Source: Gemmatimonadota bacterium
Lineage (GTDB): Bacteria > Gemmatimonadota > Gemmatimonadetes > Longimicrobiales > Gaopeijiaceae
Reading direction: 5' to 3'
Length of the DNA stretch: 64,000 bases
Assembly (NCBI GenBank): GCA_003559555.1
Contig: PWLA01000262.1
Location: forward strand, 1 to 64,000
Both the position numbers and the translations under genes were made by a program. The notes under the pieces are model-generated. The model searched no databases and was not told the DNA's origin. It saw only the letters and a program-made list of their open reading frames with translations. Below are positions 9,030 to 18,447 of the stretch, in pieces; positions within the stretch are counted from its first letter, which is position 1, and each line of letters opens with the position of its first letter.

Positions 9030-9054
9030 ACCCGCTCGAGTCAGTGGAGGTGAC

Positions 9055-9747
9055 TCAGCGGGACTGGAAGGTAATGGGCAACGAGATCCATACCGGAACC
9101 TGCTGATCCCGGTTCAGAGCCGGCGAGAACTCGAACTGCATGGCCACTCGCTCGGCTGCGGCATCCAGGGAGGCGTGTCCAGAACTCTCCTGGACCACCA
9201 CGTTCTGCACGTCACCGTTCTCGTCGATGAAGAAGTGCATGTTCACGGTACCGCCGATCCCGGCGTCCCGGAGGCTGGACGGATACTCGCGCTGGAGAAT
9301 CCGCGCCACCTCTTCCCTGTTGCGCACCTCGGGCGCTACGGTGAAGGGCGTGAACTGGGGCTGTTCCCCGAGGCCCGCACCGGAGTCCGACGGAGGCGGC
9401 GGCAGATCATCCGGCTGGTTGTCGTCGAAGGTCGTGGGCGAGATCGTGACGTCGTCATCGATCTGCGCCTCGGAGACCACCGGGTTGGCCGGTCGCTGAA
9501 TCTGCTCGGGGGGCGGGGGAATCTCGATCTCGGGCGGCAGGTCCACCGCCTCCATGTCCTCCATGGTGAAGGACACGTCGGATGCCTCGAGGTTGGGCCA
9601 CAGGGCCATCACCGCGAAGTGGACCAGCACAGCCGCCATCATCGAACCCCAGAACCACGAGCCGAACGACTGCTTGAGACGGTCATTGGCCGTCTCGAAG
9701 GGCGTCAGCCCGCTGGATTCCTGTTTTTCGGTCGGCTCAGTGCTCAT
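9055..9747 (-). CDS. tonB: TonB-family energy transducer
   Basis: This 230-residue inner-membrane protein has a short cytoplasmic N-terminus, one membrane segment (about 32-50) and a proline-rich periplasmic region ('LPPEIEIPPPPEQIQRP'). The C-terminal TonB domain (about 145-228) contains 'EYPSSLRDAGIGGTVNMHF' and 'FSPALNRDQQVPVWISLP'. It couples the proton motive force harvested by ExbB/ExbD to outer-membrane transporters. No TonB-dependent receptor lies in the window. Its start overlaps the exbD stop (ATGA), so stoichiometric coupling is likely. Confidence 0.93.
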   Translation of the reverse strand: MSTEPTEKQESSGLTPFETANDRLKQSFGSWFWGSMMAAVLVHFAVMALWPNLEASDVSFTMEDMEAVDLPPEIEIPPPPEQIQRPANPVVSEAQIDDDVTISPTTFDDNQPDDLPPPPSDSGAGLGEQPQFTPFTVAPEVRNREEVARILQREYPSSLRDAGIGGTVNMHFFIDENGDVQNVVVQESSGHASLDAAAERVAMQFEFSPALNRDQQVPVWISLPITFQSR

Positions 9748-10193
9748 CGTCTCTCCCTCTGCATGCGGCGCTCGAGATCGGTGGCGAAGACCACGTAGAT
9801 GGCTCCGGCCCGCTGAATCTCGCGCTGCACCGCGTCAATGTAGCGATATGGCGCCTCAGCATCAGCCCGGAGGGAGATCCGGAGGCGCCTGCCTGATTCT
9901 ACCCACCTGGGGGCCACGAGGTCCGCGACCTGGTCCATGGCGACCAGACGATCATTGATCCAGATGTCCCCGTCCCGCTCCACCCAGATGTACATGATGT
10001 TGTCCCGGGTCTCATCGATCTGCTGGGTGGCCTCGGCCTCGGGCCACTCGATGGGCCGGTCGGCCTCGGTCCGGAAGACCGTGGTCACCATGAAGAAGAT
10101 GAGGAGCAGGAAGGCGATATCAGCCAGGGACGAAGAGGGGATCTGGTCCGATGCCTTCGATTTGCGCTCGAGTCCTCCACCTTTGAGCGACAT
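9744..10193 (-). CDS. exbD: ExbD/TolR-family biopolymer transport protein (first copy)
   Basis: This 149-residue protein has one N-terminal membrane helix (about 21-42, 'SSSLADIAFLLLIFFMVTTVF') with the conserved Asp of the proton path in 'LADIAFLLLIFF'. A small periplasmic domain follows. It differs clearly from the second ExbD encoded just upstream, especially after the membrane helix ('PIEWPEAEATQQ'). It lies three bases after the second exbD and overlaps tonB by four. The start is ATG 10193. Confidence 0.9.
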   Translation of the reverse strand: MSLKGGGLERKSKASDQIPSSSLADIAFLLLIFFMVTTVFRTEADRPIEWPEAEATQQIDETRDNIMYIWVERDGDIWINDRLVAMDQVADLVAPRWVESGRRLRISLRADAEAPYRYIDAVQREIQRAGAIYVVFATDLERRMQRERR

Positions 10194-10196
10194 GGA

Positions 10197-10619
10197 TCAA
10201 CCCTCTCCCATCTGGAGTGAAATTCGTTCGGCGTTGGCCATCTGCAACGCATCCAGCACCTGGATCATGAACCGGTGGGGTGCGTCGGGATGGGTCCGGA
10301 CCCCTGCGATGAGGTTCGGGTTCTGGGCCACTTCCTGGCGCCAGACCTGCTGGATCTGGTGCGGTCGATGGAAGGACTCGTTCTGGGAGTCACCCCGCCG
10401 CACGCCCACCGACCCGTCAGGGTTGATGTTGATGTGCAGGATGTTCCGCTGGGAGATCTCCACCTCTTCCTGCTCTTCGGGCAGGACGATGGGCAGCCCC
10501 CGGTCCTTGGGGAACACCGTCGTCACCAGAAAGAAGATCAGGAGGAGGAACGCGATGTCCGCCATGGAGGCGGAAGGGATCTCATCGCTGACCTTCGACT
10601 GTTTCTTCAGAATTGCCAC
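10197..10619 (-). CDS. exbD: ExbD/TolR-family biopolymer transport protein (second copy)
   Basis: At 140 residues, this is a paralogue of the neighbouring ExbD: membrane helix about 19-38 ('MADIAFLLLIFFLVTTVFP') and a periplasmic domain rich in Gln and Asn. Both copies keep the membrane Asp. ExbD works as a dimer inside an ExbB pentamer, so two different ExbD proteins could form a heterodimer; this is inference. The 81 bases between exbB and this gene contain no obvious terminator. Confidence 0.9.
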   Translation of the reverse strand: MAILKKQSKVSDEIPSASMADIAFLLLIFFLVTTVFPKDRGLPIVLPEEQEEVEISQRNILHININPDGSVGVRRGDSQNESFHRPHQIQQVWRQEVAQNPNLIAGVRTHPDAPHRFMIQVLDALQMANAERISLQMGEG

Positions 10620-10700
10620 GCTCGCTCGCTCCTTGGCGTCAGGGCCACACTATGTATTTGATACAGGCCCCGGAGTCGCAGGTTCCGGGGCATTCCCCCG

Positions 10701-11480
10701 TCAGTCCCCGGGCCGGTCCTTCCCCGTGGGCTCATCCGGTCCGGGGGCCGGCGGGCTGAAGGGCTCGGCCCCGCCTGCAGGGGGTTCCTGGCGAGTGGGT
10801 CCGGCAGTGGGCACAGCTCGCCCCACCATCTCCAACTCACCTCGCTCCTCCATGCCCCAGACCAGGTTCAGGAGCTGCTGGGTTCCCTGCTCCATGTCCA
10901 CGATGAGCTTGTCGATCCGGGTCACGAAGAAGTTGTACCCGATGTTCGTGGGAATCGCGATGAGGAGCCCGGTGGCCGTGGTCAGAAGCGCCACCTTGAT
11001 GCCCCCGGCCACCAGCGTCGGATCCACGTCGCCGGACATCTCGATGGACTCGAAGGCCATGATCATGCCGGCCACCGTTCCCAGGAAGCCCATGAGGGGT
11101 GCCACGTTGGCCACCGTGGCCAGGATCACAAGACCCCGCTCGAGGAAACCCAGCTCGATGGTGCCCGTGGTGTTGATGACCTGCTCCAGCTCGTCCTCCC
11201 GGACCTTTCCGTCTTCGATCCGACGGAGGCCGGCCAGGAGAATGGCCGATGTGGGCCCGGGCGTGTCCACACACCGCTGGATCGCTTCGTTCATGCGACC
11301 CTGTTCGGTGAGCTCGGCCACCTCGCTCAGGATCTGCTCGGTATCCCGGTGGGCCACCCAGAGGGTGAATCCCTTGGCGATGATCACGCCGAGGGCCACC
11401 AGCGAACAGAGGACGAGGGCGTACATCATGGGCCCTCCGTCCGCGAAGAGCGTCAGAAGATTGTATTCGAGGTCGTCCAA
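10701..11480 (-). CDS. exbB: ExbB/TolQ/MotA-type proton channel protein
   Basis: This 259-residue protein has three membrane segments (about 14-36, 110-134 and 155-180) and the family text 'ERGLVILATVANVAPLMGFLGTVAGMI'. The last 45 residues are a proline/glycine-rich tail unusual for ExbB. I take the TTG at 11480 as the start because AAAGGAGC lies about eight bases upstream and no ATG gives a complete first helix. It is the first gene of the exbB-exbD-exbD-tonB operon, driven by the promoter at 11566-11595. Confidence 0.92.
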   Translation of the reverse strand: MDDLEYNLLTLFADGGPMMYALVLCSLVALGVIIAKGFTLWVAHRDTEQILSEVAELTEQGRMNEAIQRCVDTPGPTSAILLAGLRRIEDGKVREDELEQVINTTGTIELGFLERGLVILATVANVAPLMGFLGTVAGMIMAFESIEMSGDVDPTLVAGGIKVALLTTATGLLIAIPTNIGYNFFVTRIDKLIVDMEQGTQQLLNLVWGMEERGELEMVGRAVPTAGPTRQEPPAGGAEPFSPPAPGPDEPTGKDRPGD

Positions 11481-11565
11481 GCCCGGCTCCTTTCAGGCAG
11501 CGCCACGGGCCGGAGCGTCGTCCGGAGTCCGCGGGACCGTTTCACGTTCTGGATGAGTTGGCGGC

Positions 11566-11595
11566 AATGTACGGGGTCGTTCCCGTCCCTGTCAA
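11566..11595 (-). promoter_or_regulatory. Sigma-70-like promoter of the exbB-exbD-exbD-tonB operon
   Basis: On the minus strand TTGACA (11590-11595) matches the -35 consensus exactly. TACATT (11566-11571) matches four of six -10 bases, with an 18-base spacer. The predicted start of transcription lies about 80 bases upstream of exbB, inside the longest gene-free stretch of the window (11481-11759). I see no iron or Fur-box-like repeat beside it. Confidence 0.6.
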
Positions 11596-11759
11596 CGAAG
11601 GTTGAAGCCTGCATGGCTCCAAGTCAAAGGGTTCGTGGCTCTGCCCCGGCAACGTCCCGTTCTCAAGCCACCGTCGCTGTCCGCCTGCCGCCGACGGCGA
11701 TGTCTCTCGGACCCATGTACCCCGGAGCCCGCCGGGGGGATTCATGGGGCTGTCATGGT

Positions 11760-12563
11760 TCAGCCCGGACTGGCCATCATCTGAATGCCCTTCTGACCTT
11801 CCGGCAGGCTCCCCTCCAGCACCTCCCGCAGACGGTCCAGCTCGACGCCCACCTCCATTCGGCCGGCCTGGGCGATGGAGATGCGGGACGTCTCCTCGCT
11901 CACCACGATGACCAGGGCGTCCGATTCCTCCGAGAGCCCCAGCGCCGCCCGGTGGCGCGTTCCCATGGATTTGTCGGCCAGCGGCGTCTGGGTCAGCGGG
12001 AGAATCGCTCCCGCCGCCGCGATGGTGTCGCCCACGATGATCACCGCACCATCGTGGAGGGGAGAGTGGGGCGTGAAAATGGTGGTGAGCATGTCGGAGG
12101 AGACCTGGGCCTTCACCGGACTGCCGGTGCCGGCGTACTCGTCGAGCCCCATCTCGTTCTCCAGGGCGATAATGGCGCCGGTGCCCGCCCGTGAAAGCTG
12201 ATCCACCGCCTCCACGATCTCGTCCACCACCAGACGGCCCTCCAGCTTCGCGAAGAGCCTCAGCATGCGGCTCTGTCCCAGTCGGGCCAGGGCCGCCCGG
12301 AGCTCGGGCTGGAAGACCACCAACGCCGCGATGGCGCCATACTGGAAGAGGGTTTCCAGGAGGGTGCGGATCAGGGAGAAGTCCAGCAGCCGGGCCAGGA
12401 CGTAGACGCCCGCCAGGAGGCCCACGCCCAGGATCATCTGCATGGCCCGGGTGCGTTGCAGGAGAAGCAATATGCGATACACCAGCGCCGCCACGATGAC
12501 GATCTCGATGAGATCGATCCACCCTGGCCAGAGGAACTGAAGCTGCTCCCAGAACGCTCTCAA
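11760..12563 (-). CDS. cdaA: Diadenylate cyclase CdaA (c-di-AMP synthase)
   Basis: This 267-residue membrane enzyme makes cyclic di-AMP from two ATP. Three hydrophobic segments fill residues 14-85, and the DAC domain follows with 'HDGAVII' (170-176) and 'GTRHRAALGLSEE' (201-213), both catalytic signatures. I choose TTG 12563 because it gives the normal CdaA N-terminus and sits ten bases after the folP stop with a GGGAAGG-like ribosome site. The regulator CdaR and phosphoglucosamine mutase GlmM, common neighbours in Firmicutes, are absent. Position after folP-ftsH suggests one transcript. Confidence 0.92.
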   Translation of the reverse strand: MRAFWEQLQFLWPGWIDLIEIVIVAALVYRILLLLQRTRAMQMILGVGLLAGVYVLARLLDFSLIRTLLETLFQYGAIAALVVFQPELRAALARLGQSRMLRLFAKLEGRLVVDEIVEAVDQLSRAGTGAIIALENEMGLDEYAGTGSPVKAQVSSDMLTTIFTPHSPLHDGAVIIVGDTIAAAGAILPLTQTPLADKSMGTRHRAALGLSEESDALVIVVSEETSRISIAQAGRMEVGVELDRLREVLEGSLPEGQKGIQMMASPG

Positions 12564-12573
12564 CCGCCTTCCC

Positions 12574-13500
12574 TCACTGCGAGATATCCTCGACCATGCG
12601 CGACCCCGAACGCGCGCCTGAATGCACAACCCCGGCGGATCCCGGTGGGTCCCCCGAGGCACTGGCCTTCGTGATGGCCCGGGCCACGGAGAGAGCCTGG
12701 ACCGTCTCCTCCACGTCGTGGACCCTGAAGATCCGGGCCCCTCGCTCCCAGGCCAGGGCGCAGGAGACGGCCGACCCCACGACCCGCTCCTCCGGCGGCA
12801 GATCCAGGAGCTCCCCCAGGAAGCTCTTCCGGGACGGTCCCACCAGGACGGGGAAGCCCAGAGCCGCCAACCGCGGCAGCTCCGCCAGGAGCTCGAGGGA
12901 CTGGCTCCGGTTCTTGGCGAAGCCGATTCCCGGGTCCAGGACGACGGCCTCGTCCGGAACACCGGCCGCCCGGGCCCGCTCCACCGACTGGAGGAGCTCC
13001 CGGATCACCTCGGCCACCAGGTCCTGATATCGGGCCCGTGTCCGCATGTCGGCGGGCGTGCCCCGCATGTGCATGATCACGAGCCCCGCCCCGGTCCGGG
13101 CCACCAGCGGCGCCATCTCGCGGTCGAACGTCAGGCCCGAAACGTCGTTCACCACCCCGGCTCCGGCCTCCAGGGCCCGGCGGGCCACACCGGCCTTTCG
13201 GGTGTCCACCGAGATGGGGAGGGCCAGCTTCCGTGCCAGGGCTTCGATGACGGGAACGACCCGACGAAGCTCCTCCTCCAGGGGCACCGCCGGCGCACCC
13301 GGTCGGGTGGACTCGCCGCCCACGTCCAGAATGCCCGCTCCCGCCCGGGCCATGGCCTCCCCCCGGCGGAGGACGTCGGACACGCTCTGGAGTTCACCTC
13401 CGTCGGAGAAGGAGTCCGGAGTCACGTTGAGGATCCCCATGACCAGAGGCTCGTCCAGGGGAAGGGAGCGACCGGAGATCCTCCAGGACGAAGGGCTCAT
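12574..13500 (-). CDS. folP: Dihydropteroate synthase
   Basis: The enzyme joins p-aminobenzoate to the pterin pyrophosphate in folate synthesis and is the sulfonamide target. The 308-residue protein shows 'MGILNVTPDSFSDGG' (about 21-35), 'DVGGESTRPG' and 'VLVGPSRKSFLG', the three standard motifs. Its C-terminus is about 25 residues longer than usual, with a polar tail. The start ATG overlaps the ftsH stop (ATGA), so it is coupled to ftsH. Confidence 0.95.
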   Translation of the reverse strand: MSPSSWRISGRSLPLDEPLVMGILNVTPDSFSDGGELQSVSDVLRRGEAMARAGAGILDVGGESTRPGAPAVPLEEELRRVVPVIEALARKLALPISVDTRKAGVARRALEAGAGVVNDVSGLTFDREMAPLVARTGAGLVIMHMRGTPADMRTRARYQDLVAEVIRELLQSVERARAAGVPDEAVVLDPGIGFAKNRSQSLELLAELPRLAALGFPVLVGPSRKSFLGELLDLPPEERVVGSAVSCALAWERGARIFRVHDVEETVQALSVARAITKASASGDPPGSAGVVHSGARSGSRMVEDISQ

Positions 13501-15611
13501 CCCCGAGGGGTATCCGGGTCCGGCTCCCGGCGGCTGCGACGTGCGGTGGGGCTCGGAACCGAGGACTCCCGGCTCTCCCGCTCACCGGCGGCGTCGGCTC
13601 CGCCGTCGGCGCCGTGGGCCTCCTCCGCCTCGTCCGGGCCGTCGGGGCGCGTTTCTCCTGGATCCTGTTCGGCAACGGCCGACGACGCCGGGGCGTCCGG
13701 GGGACGGGAAGACTCGTGGTCCTCCACCGGTTCCATGGGGGGCAGGGGCTCGCCCTCTGCCAGGAGCCCGATGTCCGTCCGATCCAGCGTTTCCCGCTCC
13801 AGGAGTGCCTGGGCGATCCGTTCCAGCAGGTCCTCCTCCCGTCCCAGGACCTCCCGGGCCTCCTGGTGCGCTTCGTCCAGGATCCGCTTCACCTCCTGGT
13901 CCACCAGCTGGGCCGTGTGCTCGGAGATGTCGCGCTTCTGGGTCATCTCGCGGCCCAGGAAGACCTGGTGATCCGAGTCGCCGATGGCCATGAGCCCCAC
14001 GGCATCGGACATTCCGAACCGGGTGACCATGCGCCGGGCCATCTGGGTGGCCCGTTCGATGTCGTTTCCGGCTCCGGTCGTCACCTTCTCCGCGCCGAAG
14101 ATCATCTCCTCGGCCACCCGTCCTCCAAAGAGCATGCAGAGCTGCGCCTCGAGCCAGTCCTTGGTGTAGGAATGGCGGTCCTCCTCTGGAAGGGACGCGG
14201 TGATCCCCAGGGCCCGCCCCCGGGGCACGATGGTGACCTTGTGAATGGGATCCAGGCCGGGCACCCGGAGGCCGATGACGGCGTGACCCGCCTCGTGGTA
14301 GGCGGTGAGCTTTCGCTCGTTCTCCGTGAGAACCATGCTCCGGCGCTCGGTGCCCAGCATGATTTTGTCCTTGGCCTGCTCGAAGTCCTCCATGGAGACG
14401 GTGTCGGCGTCGCGCCGGGCGGCCAGGAGGGCGGCCTCGTTGCAGATGTTGGCCAGGTCGGCGCCGGACAGTCCGGGCGTTCCCTTGGCGATGATCTGGA
14501 GGTCCACGTCGCCCTCCAGGGGGAGCTTGCGGGCGTGGACCCGGAGGATCATCTCCCGTCCCTTGACGTCGGGGGAGTCCACCACCACCTGGCGGTCGAA
14601 GCGACCGGGCCGCAGGAGGGCCGGATCCAGCACATCGGCCCGGTTGGTGGCGGCCAGGAGGATCACCCCTTCGTTGGACTCGAAGCCATCCATCTCCACC
14701 AGGAGCTGGTTCAGCGTCTGCTCACGTTCGTCGTGACCGCCGCCGAGGCCGGCACCCCGATGTCGGCCCACGGCATCGATCTCGTCAATGAAGATGATGC
14801 AGGGAGCGTGGGTCTTCCCCTGCTCGAAGAGGTCCCGGACCCGGGAAGCTCCCACCCCCACGAACATCTCCACGAAGTCGGAGCCCGACATCTGGAAGAA
14901 GGGCCGGCCCGCCTCGCCGGCCACGGCCTTGGCCAGAAGCGTCTTCCCGGTCCCCGGGGGCCCCACCAGGAGCACACCCTTGGGGAGTCGCCCCCCCAGT
15001 CGGCCGAACTTCTGGGGATCCTTCAGGAACTCGATGATCTCTTCCAGCTCGTGCTTGGCCTCGTCCGCCCCGGCCACGTCGTCGAAGGTGACCTTGGGGG
15101 TGTCGGGCGAGATCAGCTTGGCCTTGGACCGTCCGAACTGGAACGCCTTGTTCCCCCCACCCTGCATGGTCCGGATGATCCAGAACCAGAACAGGATCAG
15201 GATGATCCAGGGGAGCGCGGTGATGAGGAAGGTCCACCACGGGGTCTGCTCGGGCTCACCGGTGAGGATGACTCCCTGGGCCTCCAGGTCCTCGATGAGG
15301 CTGTCGCTGATGGGCCCCAGGAGATGAGTCCGGAAGTGGGTGTGCTCTTCTCCGTCCCGCTCCACGGCGCGGCGGAACTCCCCCTCCATGGTGACGCCCT
15401 CGATGACCTTCACCGAGTGGACGTTCTCCCTGGTCAACTCGGCACGGAATTCGGAAAAGGAGAACTCGTAGTGTTCCTCCTCGTCGCCGGCCATGTAGTT
15501 GAAGAGGACCAGGGGGACCAGCACCAGGAGCATCCAGAAGGGGAGGGCCCGGGACATACGGGACCACGGACTCTTCTGGGGTTCCGGACGCTTCGGCTCG
15601 GGGTCGGCCAT
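13497..15611 (-). CDS. ftsH: ATP-dependent membrane zinc protease FtsH
   Basis: FtsH degrades misfolded membrane proteins and selected regulators. The 704-residue form starting at ATG 15611 (MADPEPK) has membrane helices at about 24-40 and 126-147, Walker A 'GPPGTGKT' at 217-224, '[15 protein letters not shown]' at 272-286 and the zinc site 'HEAGH' at 439-443. The final 75-80 residues form a Glu/Asp/Pro-rich tail longer than in E. coli FtsH. The frame extends upstream to 15725 but that part overlaps hpt and is not needed. It sits between hpt and folP. Confidence 0.96.
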   Translation of the reverse strand: MADPEPKRPEPQKSPWSRMSRALPFWMLLVLVPLVLFNYMAGDEEEHYEFSFSEFRAELTRENVHSVKVIEGVTMEGEFRRAVERDGEEHTHFRTHLLGPISDSLIEDLEAQGVILTGEPEQTPWWTFLITALPWIILILFWFWIIRTMQGGGNKAFQFGRSKAKLISPDTPKVTFDDVAGADEAKHELEEIIEFLKDPQKFGRLGGRLPKGVLLVGPPGTGKTLLAKAVAGEAGRPFFQMSGSDFVEMFVGVGASRVRDLFEQGKTHAPCIIFIDEIDAVGRHRGAGLGGGHDEREQTLNQLLVEMDGFESNEGVILLAATNRADVLDPALLRPGRFDRQVVVDSPDVKGREMILRVHARKLPLEGDVDLQIIAKGTPGLSGADLANICNEAALLAARRDADTVSMEDFEQAKDKIMLGTERRSMVLTENERKLTAYHEAGHAVIGLRVPGLDPIHKVTIVPRGRALGITASLPEEDRHSYTKDWLEAQLCMLFGGRVAEEMIFGAEKVTTGAGNDIERATQMARRMVTRFGMSDAVGLMAIGDSDHQVFLGREMTQKRDISEHTAQLVDQEVKRILDEAHQEAREVLGREEDLLERIAQALLERETLDRTDIGLLAEGEPLPPMEPVEDHESSRPPDAPASSAVAEQDPGETRPDGPDEAEEAHGADGGADAAGERESRESSVPSPTARRSRREPDPDTPRG

Positions 15612-15669
15612 CAGATGATACTCGGTTCGTTGGGACGCCACAGGGCGGAACGCGCCACGCCAGGCGCCT

Positions 15670-16227
15670 TCAGAGGCTGCCGATGAAGGGCAGGTGCCGG
15701 AAATCCTCGGCGTGATCCAGTCCATACCCCACCAGGAACTCGGAGGGTGCGTTGAAGCCCACCCAGCGGGGTTCCCGCTCCAGTTTCACGAGCCGCTTGT
15801 GGAGAAGGGCGCACACCTCCAGGCTCGCGGGATTCCGGTCCTCCAGGACGGGCAGGATCTGCTGCAGGGTGTTTCCGCTGTCCACGATGTCCTCCACCAG
15901 CACCACGTGACGACCTTCGATGGAGGTGTCCGGATCGTACAGGAGCTGCACCTCTCCAGACGAGACCATTCCGGTGCCGTAGCTGGCGGCCACCAGGAAG
16001 TCCACCTGGAGCGGACGCTGGATGGTGCGAACCAGATCCGCCAGAAAGATAAAGGATCCCTTCAGGAGACCCAACACGAGGATCGCCTCCTCCTCGGGAT
16101 AATGATCCGAGATCTCGGCGCCCATCTCCCCGACGCGACGCGCCAGCTCCTCCTGCGAGTAGACCACGCGCCGAAAGTTCGTCGCTCCTGCCAGTCTCGC
16201 CACCCGTTCAGGTGTTTCCGTCTTCAT
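15670..16227 (-). CDS. hpt: Hypoxanthine phosphoribosyltransferase
   Basis: This purine-salvage enzyme converts hypoxanthine or guanine plus PRPP to the nucleotide. The 185-residue protein carries the PRPP motif 'VVLVEDIVDSGNTL' (about 108-121), 'LKGSFIFLADL' and 'YGLD' near the C-terminus. It overlaps the 3' end of tilS by 20 bases. The tilS-hpt-ftsH order is conserved in many bacteria, which supports all three calls. Confidence 0.95.
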   Translation of the reverse strand: MKTETPERVARLAGATNFRRVVYSQEELARRVGEMGAEISDHYPEEEAILVLGLLKGSFIFLADLVRTIQRPLQVDFLVAASYGTGMVSSGEVQLLYDPDTSIEGRHVVLVEDIVDSGNTLQQILPVLEDRNPASLEVCALLHKRLVKLEREPRWVGFNAPSEFLVGYGLDHAEDFRHLPFIGSL

Positions 16228-17611
16228 CCCAGACCCCGAGGTACCAGATGTTTTCGTCGGTCCGCGGTCGGGCCACCGGCGCCCGGTGCCACCGCGGAAT
16301 CCAGATCACTTCGTCCCGGCCGTCGGCCACCACCGGGATTCGTCGCCTCACGTCTACGGAGAGCCGGAGCTCGCCAAAGAGCTTCTTCAGCTTGCGGCGT
16401 CCCGCAGGGGAGGTCGTCCGGTCCCCCGGCCGCCAACGGCGCACCACCAGGGGGAAGTGCAGTTGCCGAGCGTCGAAGCCTTCCACCACCCCCCCCGGCA
16501 TCTCGGGTGGACTCGGCCCCCAGGCCACTCCCAGGGTCCGTCCCCCCAGCCGGGCCATCCCACGCCCGGCGGGATCGGGTGCGGAAAGCGTGAAGGGGGC
16601 GTCCGCCGTCTCCGGGTGGTCCCTCTGATCCAGCGATCGCCCCGTTCCCCACTCCAGGCGAACGAGGTCGAAGTCCCTGGCCAGCCGGACCGATCCCGGA
16701 AGTTGCAGTCGCCCCCCGCTGACTCCGCGGCTGATAAACTCCAGGGCGGCCCCGGTTCCCGCTTCTCCCAGCGCCACACCCGCCTCCCGGGCCAGGGCAC
16801 GGAAGATAGCGCTCCGAACCGGAAAAGGGTATGAGAGGAAAGGGTCCCTGGCAACCGTGATCCGCCCCGGTCCCCGCTCCCGAACCAGTTGATCCAGGAC
16901 TGGCTCCAGGAGGCTGTCGAGGGCCGCCGTGGTGCGTCGGGCGTTACGGGCCAGTCGCAACATGGCGGGCCGGGCTCCGGGATGGATCTCCTCCAGGCGG
17001 GGAAGGAGTTCGTGCCGGATCCGGTTGCGGGCCGCGTGCAACTCCAGGTTGGTGGGATCGGGTCGGCCACCGAGTCCCACCCGTTCGGCGTAGGCCTCCA
17101 GCTCCTGGCGGAACTCCCGAAGGAGGGGGCGGGCCACCCCCGGCTCCCGTCGCCCCGCGATCCCGGCCAGCCCCCGCACCCCGGTGCCCCGGAGAATGCG
17201 GAAGAGGATGGTCTCCACCTGGTCGTCGGCGTGGTGGGCCGTGAGCACCAGCCGTGCATCCACCTGGCGGCGGACCCGGTGGAGGAAGGCGTAGCGGAGG
17301 GTCCGGGCCTCGGCTTCGTCCCCGGGGCGCCGGCCGGCCCGCTCAACGTGGATGGGCAGCTTCCACGCCCGGGCCAGGCCCCTTACCCACCGGGCATCGC
17401 CGGCGCTTCCCGGACGCATGGCGTGGTCGAAGTGGGCCACCGTGAGCCGCAGGCCCAGGTCCGCCAGGGGAAAGCGAAGGAGATGGAGGAGGACACAGGA
17501 ATCCAGCCCTCCGGAAACCGCCACCACCACCCGGGCGCCCTCCTCGCCCCATCCGGACTCCCTCCAGCGAGCCGCCACCCGGCGGGCCAGCGCCTGGGGC
17601 TCGGTGGTCAC
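16208..17611 (-). CDS. tilS: tRNA(Ile)-lysidine synthetase
   Basis: TilS attaches lysine to C34 of the CAU-anticodon tRNA-Ile so that it reads AUA. The 467-residue protein has the PP-loop 'AVSGGLDSCVLLHLL' near residue 30, 'HFDHAMRPGSAGDARWV' and 'TAHHADDQVETILFR', then a C-terminal TilS domain with 'RRWRPGDRTTSPAGRRKLKKLF'. I choose GTG 17611, which overlaps the preceding stop as GTGA; the frame stays open to 17836 inside the phosphodiesterase gene. A CAU tRNA gene lies 1.6 kb away. Confidence 0.95.
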   Translation of the reverse strand: MTTEPQALARRVAARWRESGWGEEGARVVVAVSGGLDSCVLLHLLRFPLADLGLRLTVAHFDHAMRPGSAGDARWVRGLARAWKLPIHVERAGRRPGDEAEARTLRYAFLHRVRRQVDARLVLTAHHADDQVETILFRILRGTGVRGLAGIAGRREPGVARPLLREFRQELEAYAERVGLGGRPDPTNLELHAARNRIRHELLPRLEEIHPGARPAMLRLARNARRTTAALDSLLEPVLDQLVRERGPGRITVARDPFLSYPFPVRSAIFRALAREAGVALGEAGTGAALEFISRGVSGGRLQLPGSVRLARDFDLVRLEWGTGRSLDQRDHPETADAPFTLSAPDPAGRGMARLGGRTLGVAWGPSPPEMPGGVVEGFDARQLHFPLVVRRWRPGDRTTSPAGRRKLKKLFGELRLSVDVRRRIPVVADGRDEVIWIPRWHRAPVARPRTDENIWYLGVWDEDGNT

Positions 17612-18447
17612 CGGCCCGAGTCCCGTTCGCGATGCCCCGGCGGGAGCGGGCGCCCGGACTCCTCGTGGAGGATCCGGGCCAGGATGTCGGGACGATCGGT
17701 CTGGATTGCGTCGGCTCCCCATCCCAGGAGGCGACTCATGAGGTCCGGAGCGTTCACCGTCCAGACATGGACCGGCAGGTTCCGGCGATGCGCCTCCCGG
17801 ATGAGACGGGGCGTGGTGACCTGGCGCCCCTCCCACCGATACGGGATCTGCAGGGCGTCGGTGGCGGGGGTGTAGGGGCCTCCCAGGGGAAGTCGGTGGA
17901 GGAGGTAGAAGAGTCGGATCTGCCGCCGAGTGGCGGAGACGGGTCCCCGGTAGCCCAGCCGATCCGCCCGGCCGTCCTCCTCGGCCGAGGCCAGCAGGAC
18001 CCGGTCGCGGGCACCCAGGGATTCCACCAAGCGGATGAGTGGAGCGGTGGCCCGGGGGTCCTTGGCGTCCACGTTCAGGCGGGTATGGGGGAAGCGCTCC
18101 AGAATGGTCCGGAAGCGGGGGATCCGCACGCCTCGTCCCCGGAAGGGCGTCTCGCCGCTGGAGTTCTGATAGCGGAAACCGGCGTCCAGCGCCTGGAGCT
18201 CAGCCAGGGTGAACGATCGAACCGGCCCCGAGCCGTCGGTGGTCCGGTCCACCGTGGGGTCGTGGATCACCACCAGCTCGCCATCGCGGGTCAGGTGGAC
18301 GTCCATCTCGAGAACGTCCGCCCCCCATGTCTCCACCGCCCCGATGAACGCCTCCAGCGTGTTCTCCGGCGCCAGGAGCGCGCCTCCCCTGTGGGCGAAC
18401 AGGAGGGGAGCGCCGGCCAGGTACGGGTGTCCCGGCCGGGCCTTCAT
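17608..18447 (-). CDS. Glycerophosphodiester phosphodiesterase family protein
   Basis: The 279-residue protein is a GDPD-type TIM barrel. It shows 'AHRGGALLAPENTLEAF' (about 18-34), 'EMDVHLTRDGELVVIHDPTV' (metal site) and 'HVWTVN' with 'GADAIQTDRP' near the C-terminus. These enzymes split glycerophosphodiesters to glycerol-3-phosphate and an alcohol. I see no signal peptide, so it is probably cytoplasmic and acts on lipid turnover products. Both ends overlap neighbours by four bases. Confidence 0.9.
   Translation of the reverse strand: MKARPGHPYLAGAPLLFAHRGGALLAPENTLEAFIGAVETWGADVLEMDVHLTRDGELVVIHDPTVDRTTDGSGPVRSFTLAELQALDAGFRYQNSSGETPFRGRGVRIPRFRTILERFPHTRLNVDAKDPRATAPLIRLVESLGARDRVLLASAEEDGRADRLGYRGPVSATRRQIRLFYLLHRLPLGGPYTPATDALQIPYRWEGRQVTTPRLIREAHRRNLPVHVWTVNAPDLMSRLLGWGADAIQTDRPDILARILHEESGRPLPPGHRERDSGR

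Noticed and set aside
13614-15686. Open plus-strand frame of 690 codons opposite ftsH
   Set aside because: It is exactly antisense to a complete ftsH with all motifs. In GC-rich genes the complementary frame is commonly open, and its product shows no domain and a His/Gly/Leu-rich composition typical of such shadows.
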